From Flavobacteriales bacterium (lineage in GTDB: Bacteria; Bacteroidota; Bacteroidia; Flavobacteriales_F; PHOS-HE28), in assembly GCA_016716605.1 (NCBI GenBank), contig JADJWA010000001.1, positions 2,959,001 through 3,023,000 of the forward strand: a stretch of DNA of 64,000 nucleotides, in the 5' to 3' direction. The position numbers were made by a program, and so were the translations under genes. The notes below the pieces were generated by a model, which did no database searches, was not told the DNA's origin, and was given only the letters and a program-made list of their open reading frames with translations. Below, piece by piece: positions 61,338 through 64,000 of the stretch (positions within the stretch are counted from its first letter, which is position 1; each line of letters starts with the position of its first letter).

Positions 61338-62449
61338 GTGAGATCACCACCGAATTGAAGCGCACCGCGCTCACCAGCATCCACGAAACGCTCGGCGCCA
61401 AGATGGTGCCCTTCGCCGGCTACCTCATGCCCGTTCAGTATAGTGGCGTCATCGATGAGCACAACACCGTGCGCAACAGCGTGGGCATGTTCGATGTGAG
61501 CCACATGGGCGAATTCATCGTGCGCGGTCCCGGCGCCTTGGACTTGATCCAAAAGGTGACCAGCAACGATGCCAGCAAGCTCACCGTGGGCAAGGTGCAG
61601 TACAGCTGCCTGCCGAACACGAGCGGCGGCATCGTGGACGACCTGCTGGTTTACCGCATGCAGCACCAGGACGATCACCATTACGTGCTGGTGGTGAATG
61701 CCAGCAACATCGAGAAGGACTGGAACTGGATCAACGGCCTCAACACCTTCGATGCGCAGCTGGAGAACATCAGTGAACGCATGAGCCTGTTGGCCGTGCA
61801 AGGGCCGAAGGCCGTGGACACGCTCAAGGGCTTTTTCACGGAGGACATCGCGAACATGCCGTATTACACGGCCATGTACGCCGAGATGAAAGGCGTTGGC
61901 CTGGTGCTGATCAGCACCACCGGCTATACCGGCGCGGGCGGTTATGAGGTGTACATGCCCAATCCGCTTGCGGAGAAGGCCTGGCATGCGATCATGGAAG
62001 CGGGCAAGCCATATGGCATCAAGCCCACCGGCCTGGCCGCACGCGACACCCTCCGCCTCGAAATGGGCTTCTGCCTGTACGGCAACGACATCGACGACAG
62101 CACCTCTCCCATCGAGGCCGGCCTGGGCTGGATCACCAAGTTCACCAAGGACTTCACGAACAGCGCTGCCATCAAGGGCCATAAGGAGAACGGCACCGCC
62201 CGCAAGCTGGTGGGCTTCGAGCTGCTCGACCGCGGAATCCCGCGCCATGGCATGGCGGTGGTTGATGCGGATGGTGGTGCGATCGGCACGGTGACAAGCG
62301 GCACCATGAGCCCTACGCTCAACAAGCCCATCGGCATGGCCTACGTGCCCGTGGCGCTGAGCGCGCCCGGCTCGGCCATCACCATTGATGCGCGCGGCAA
62401 GCGACTTCAGGCCCAAGTGGTGAAGCTGCCTTTCCTGCAGCAGGGATAG
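61334..62449 (+). CDS. gcvT: Glycine cleavage system T protein (aminomethyltransferase)
   Basis: GcvT moves the methylene group from the lipoyl-bound intermediate of GcvH to tetrahydrofolate. The 371-residue protein has the family pattern throughout: HETLGAKMVPFAGYLMPVQY, GMFDVSHMGEF, LAVQGPKA, STTGYTGAGGYEVY, AARDTLRLEMGFCLYGND, and a C-terminal barrel domain with SGTMSPTLNKPIGMAYV. No gcvH or gcvP is adjacent, which is usual in Bacteroidota. The ATG at 61334 overlaps the previous stop; the longer upstream frame is the glycosyltransferase read out of frame. Confidence 0.97.
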   Translation: MSEITTELKRTALTSIHETLGAKMVPFAGYLMPVQYSGVIDEHNTVRNSVGMFDVSHMGEFIVRGPGALDLIQKVTSNDASKLTVGKVQYSCLPNTSGGIVDDLLVYRMQHQDDHHYVLVVNASNIEKDWNWINGLNTFDAQLENISERMSLLAVQGPKAVDTLKGFFTEDIANMPYYTAMYAEMKGVGLVLISTTGYTGAGGYEVYMPNPLAEKAWHAIMEAGKPYGIKPTGLAARDTLRLEMGFCLYGNDIDDSTSPIEAGLGWITKFTKDFTNSAAIKGHKENGTARKLVGFELLDRGIPRHGMAVVDADGGAIGTVTSGTMSPTLNKPIGMAYVPVALSAPGSAITIDARGKRLQAQVVKLPFLQQG

Positions 62450-62457
62450 GCTCCTTC

Positions 62458-63381
62458 TCAGTAGAGCTTCGCCCGCCGGGTGAGGAACTCCAGGAGCAAA
62501 GGCCCGAAGCCGGCGTTGATGTCTGCTTCCACGAGCTCGATCCGGTACTGGCCGCATTTGAGCTTGAGCCGGTGCCAGCGGTCCGCGATGGCCGCGCGGT
62601 AGCCTACACGGATTTCGCTGGGGTGCGCTTTCACCTGCTCCCCGCTCTCCACATCCACGAAGGTGTATGGCCGGTCGGGCAGGTCCAGCTCCAGTTCGCG
62701 CTTGCGGTCAACCACATGGAAGAGGATGATATCGTGCTTGTTGAAGCGCAGGTGCTGCAAGGCATCAAAGACCTCGGCTTCACGGTCCTGGTCGTCGAGC
62801 ATATCGCTGAGGATCACCACCAGGCTGCGGCGATGCGCGCGCTGGGCGATGTCGTGCAAGGCCTCGACCAATCCGGTGCGCTGGTTGCGGGCCGGCGCCT
62901 CGGCGGCGAGCAATCCTTCGAGCTGGGCCATGAGGTGGCGCAAGTGCGTGGCGTTGCTGCGCGCGCGCTCAGCCAGCATCACGTGCTCGCGGAAGAGCGT
63001 GAGGCCCGCGGCATCGCGCTGCTTGCGCAGCAATTGGATGAATGCGGCCGCGGCGTGCACGGCGAATCCAACCTTGTTGAGCTCCTTCGCTTCGCCCTTC
63101 TCGGGGAAGTACATGGATGAGGAGGCGTCGAGCACCAGTTCGCAGCGCAGGTTGGTCTCTTCCTCGTAACGCTTCACGAAGAGCTTGTCGGTGCGGGCGT
63201 AGAGCTTCCAATCGATGTGGCGCGTGCTCTCGCCCTGGTTGTAGGCGCGGTGCTCGGCGAATTCCACGCTGAAGCCGTGGAAGGGGCTCTTGTGCAAACC
63301 CGCCAGGAAACCCTCGACCACTTGGCGGGCCTTGAAATCGAGGGCGCTGAGGGCCTGTATCCGGTCTTGCTCGATGGGCAT
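62458..63381 (-). CDS. DUF58 domain protein
   Basis: The 307-residue soluble protein is a DUF58 member. It has FHGFSVEFAEHRAYNQGESTRHIDWKLYART-type sequence near the start and a von Willebrand A-like fold with metal-site residues in LVLDASSSMYF. Members occur beside MoxR ATPases and aerotolerance (BatA-type) genes, but neither is in the window. The role is probably chaperone-like or related to assembly of surface complexes. It converges with gcvT (eight-base gap) and lies downstream of trxA on the same strand. Confidence 0.92.
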   Translation of the reverse strand: MPIEQDRIQALSALDFKARQVVEGFLAGLHKSPFHGFSVEFAEHRAYNQGESTRHIDWKLYARTDKLFVKRYEEETNLRCELVLDASSSMYFPEKGEAKELNKVGFAVHAAAAFIQLLRKQRDAAGLTLFREHVMLAERARSNATHLRHLMAQLEGLLAAEAPARNQRTGLVEALHDIAQRAHRRSLVVILSDMLDDQDREAEVFDALQHLRFNKHDIILFHVVDRKRELELDLPDRPYTFVDVESGEQVKAHPSEIRVGYRAAIADRWHRLKLKCGQYRIELVEADINAGFGPLLLEFLTRRAKLY

Positions 63382-63400
63382 GGGTTGGCAAAGAACGGGA

Positions 63401-63425
63401 AAGCCCCGGCGGTTGCCGAGGCCTT
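63401..63425 (-). terminator. Terminator hairpin of trxA
   Basis: A ten-bp stem with one bulge (AAGGCCTCGGC with GCCGGGGCTT on the minus strand, loop AACC) is followed by TTTCCCG, 19 bases after the trxA stop. Confidence 0.6.
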
Positions 63426-63443
63426 CTCAGTTCCTTGGATTCG

Positions 63444-63764
63444 TCAGCCCAGTTGACCGATCAGCTTTTGCTGCAACTGGGGCTTGGGCACGGCGCCCAC
63501 GCTGCGGTCAACCACCTCGCCGTTCTTGAAGAACAGGATCGTGGGGATGCTGCGGATCCCGTACTTCATGCTGATGCCGGGGTTGTGGTCCACGTTGAGC
63601 TTGCCCACCACGGCCTGGCCGTCATATTCCTTTCCGAGCTCTTCCACCACGGGGCCCACCATGCGGCAGGGGCCGCACCATTCCGCCCAAAAGTCAACCA
63701 TCACGGGTTTGTCGCTCTTGAGGACGAGTTCTTCGAAGTTGTTGTCGGTGAATTCGAGTGCCAT
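63444..63764 (-). CDS. trxA: Thioredoxin
   Basis: This is a cytoplasmic thioredoxin that keeps protein disulfides reduced. At 106 residues it has normal length, the active site WCGPC (Cys30, Cys33), the cis-proline in SIPTILFF and the usual DFWAEWCGPCR framework. There is no signal peptide. It follows a truncated upstream gene on the same strand; in many Bacteroidota trxA sits downstream of dnaE. A TACCTTTGG -7-like box is at 63861-63869. Confidence 0.97.
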   Translation of the reverse strand: MALEFTDNNFEELVLKSDKPVMVDFWAEWCGPCRMVGPVVEELGKEYDGQAVVGKLNVDHNPGISMKYGIRSIPTILFFKNGEVVDRSVGAVPKPQLQQKLIGQLG

Positions 63765-63860
63765 GTTGTTGTTTGGTAATTGGACTGGCCGATGATGGTC
63801 GGCCCGTACGCGGGTTGCTGGTCGTTCCTTGCGCCGGTTCCTTACTCCCGGACTGCGGCG

Positions 63861-63869
63861 CCAAAGGTA
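63861..63869 (-). promoter_or_regulatory. Predicted -7 box of trxA (TACCTTTGG)
   Basis: TACCTTTG is an exact TAnnTTTG match followed by GCGCC, 96 bases before the trxA ATG. The long leader holds no open frame. Confidence 0.45.
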
Positions 63870-63916
63870 CCCCCCTTGAGCGATCTCCTTGCCACGGGAG
63901 ATTCCACGACAGGGTG

Positions 63917-64000
63917 TCAGTTCAACGCGTAGTTCAATTCAGCAATCCCATCCAGGCGCACAACCAGCTCCTCATTGATCGCCACCGCCAATCCCTTACT
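63917..64000 (-). CDS. C-terminal end of an unidentified gene, possibly dnaE (partial)
   Basis: Twenty-seven codons of an open minus-strand frame run in from the window edge and end at TGA (63917-63919), with the ending LNYALN. The position upstream of trxA and the short beta-rich ending are consistent with the end of DNA polymerase III alpha, which lies before trxA in many Bacteroidota, but the fragment is too short to be sure. Confidence 0.45.
   Translation of the reverse strand, partial: SKGLAVAINEELVVRLDGIAELNYALN

Overview
The window looks like chromosomal DNA from a GC-rich member of the Bacteroidota, most likely Flavobacteriales. Four things point there: secreted proteins with type IX secretion-like C-termini, clade II (Sec-exported) NosZ, Bacteroidota-style -7 promoter boxes (TAnnTTTG or TAnnTTCG), and very little Shine-Dalgarno signal. 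No rRNA, tRNA, CRISPR array, insertion sequence or prophage was recognised. The species is not identifiable from sequence alone.

Layout. (1) 1-6236, minus strand: a nitrous oxide reductase operon read as cytochrome c, nosZ, a four-helix membrane protein of unknown role, nosL, nosD, nosF, nosY (cut by the window edge). (2) 6351-8748, plus strand, divergent from nos: a histidine-rich polytopic membrane protein resembling heme-copper oxidase subunit I, an Rrf2 regulator with three candidate cluster cysteines, and a Crp/Fnr regulator. A palindromic Crp/Fnr-type operator lies between the divergent units. A related site with identical spacing to its -7 box lies before the CcoI-type copper ATPase (9051-11459). 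(3) 11.5-24.3 kb: single genes including an FkbM methyltransferase, a dipeptide epimerase-like enolase-superfamily enzyme, an SRPBCC-GyrI fusion, a secreted nuclease, a padR-pspC pair, an Omp28-like protein, a sorbosone dehydrogenase-like protein and a PAP2 phosphatase. (4) 24.3-31.8 kb: two tandem paralogous exoproteins of about 1230 residues with a shared, apparently unnamed C-terminal repeat. (5) 31.9-38.4 kb: a radical SAM protein, a PD40 propeller, a DUF6787-like protein, a Vsr endonuclease and the thrS-infC-rpmI-rplT translation cluster. (6) 38.5-45.5 kb: sugar transporter, ROK kinase and GH92 mannosidase, then an SRPBCC/DUF1801/GyrI cassette. (7) 45.7-57.1 kb: a TPR protein and gyrA, divergent clpC, two gaps with possible gene remnants, lon, and a DUF62 enzyme. 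(8) 57.2-64 kb: phoH, purC, an epimerase, a GT4 glycosyltransferase, gcvT, a DUF58 protein, trxA and a gene fragment at the edge that may be dnaE.

Working together: the first 11.5 kb read as an oxygen/NO-responsive respiratory module in which N2O reduction, its maturation genes and copper supply appear to share Crp/Fnr control. The 38.5-43.7 kb operon reads as release, uptake and phosphorylation of mannose or a similar sugar. The remainder is mostly housekeeping. Start codons were moved inward wherever the longest open frame began with TTG, GTG or CTG and a better start was visible. Where only a non-ATG start is possible (the copper ATPase, infC, phoH), this is stated.
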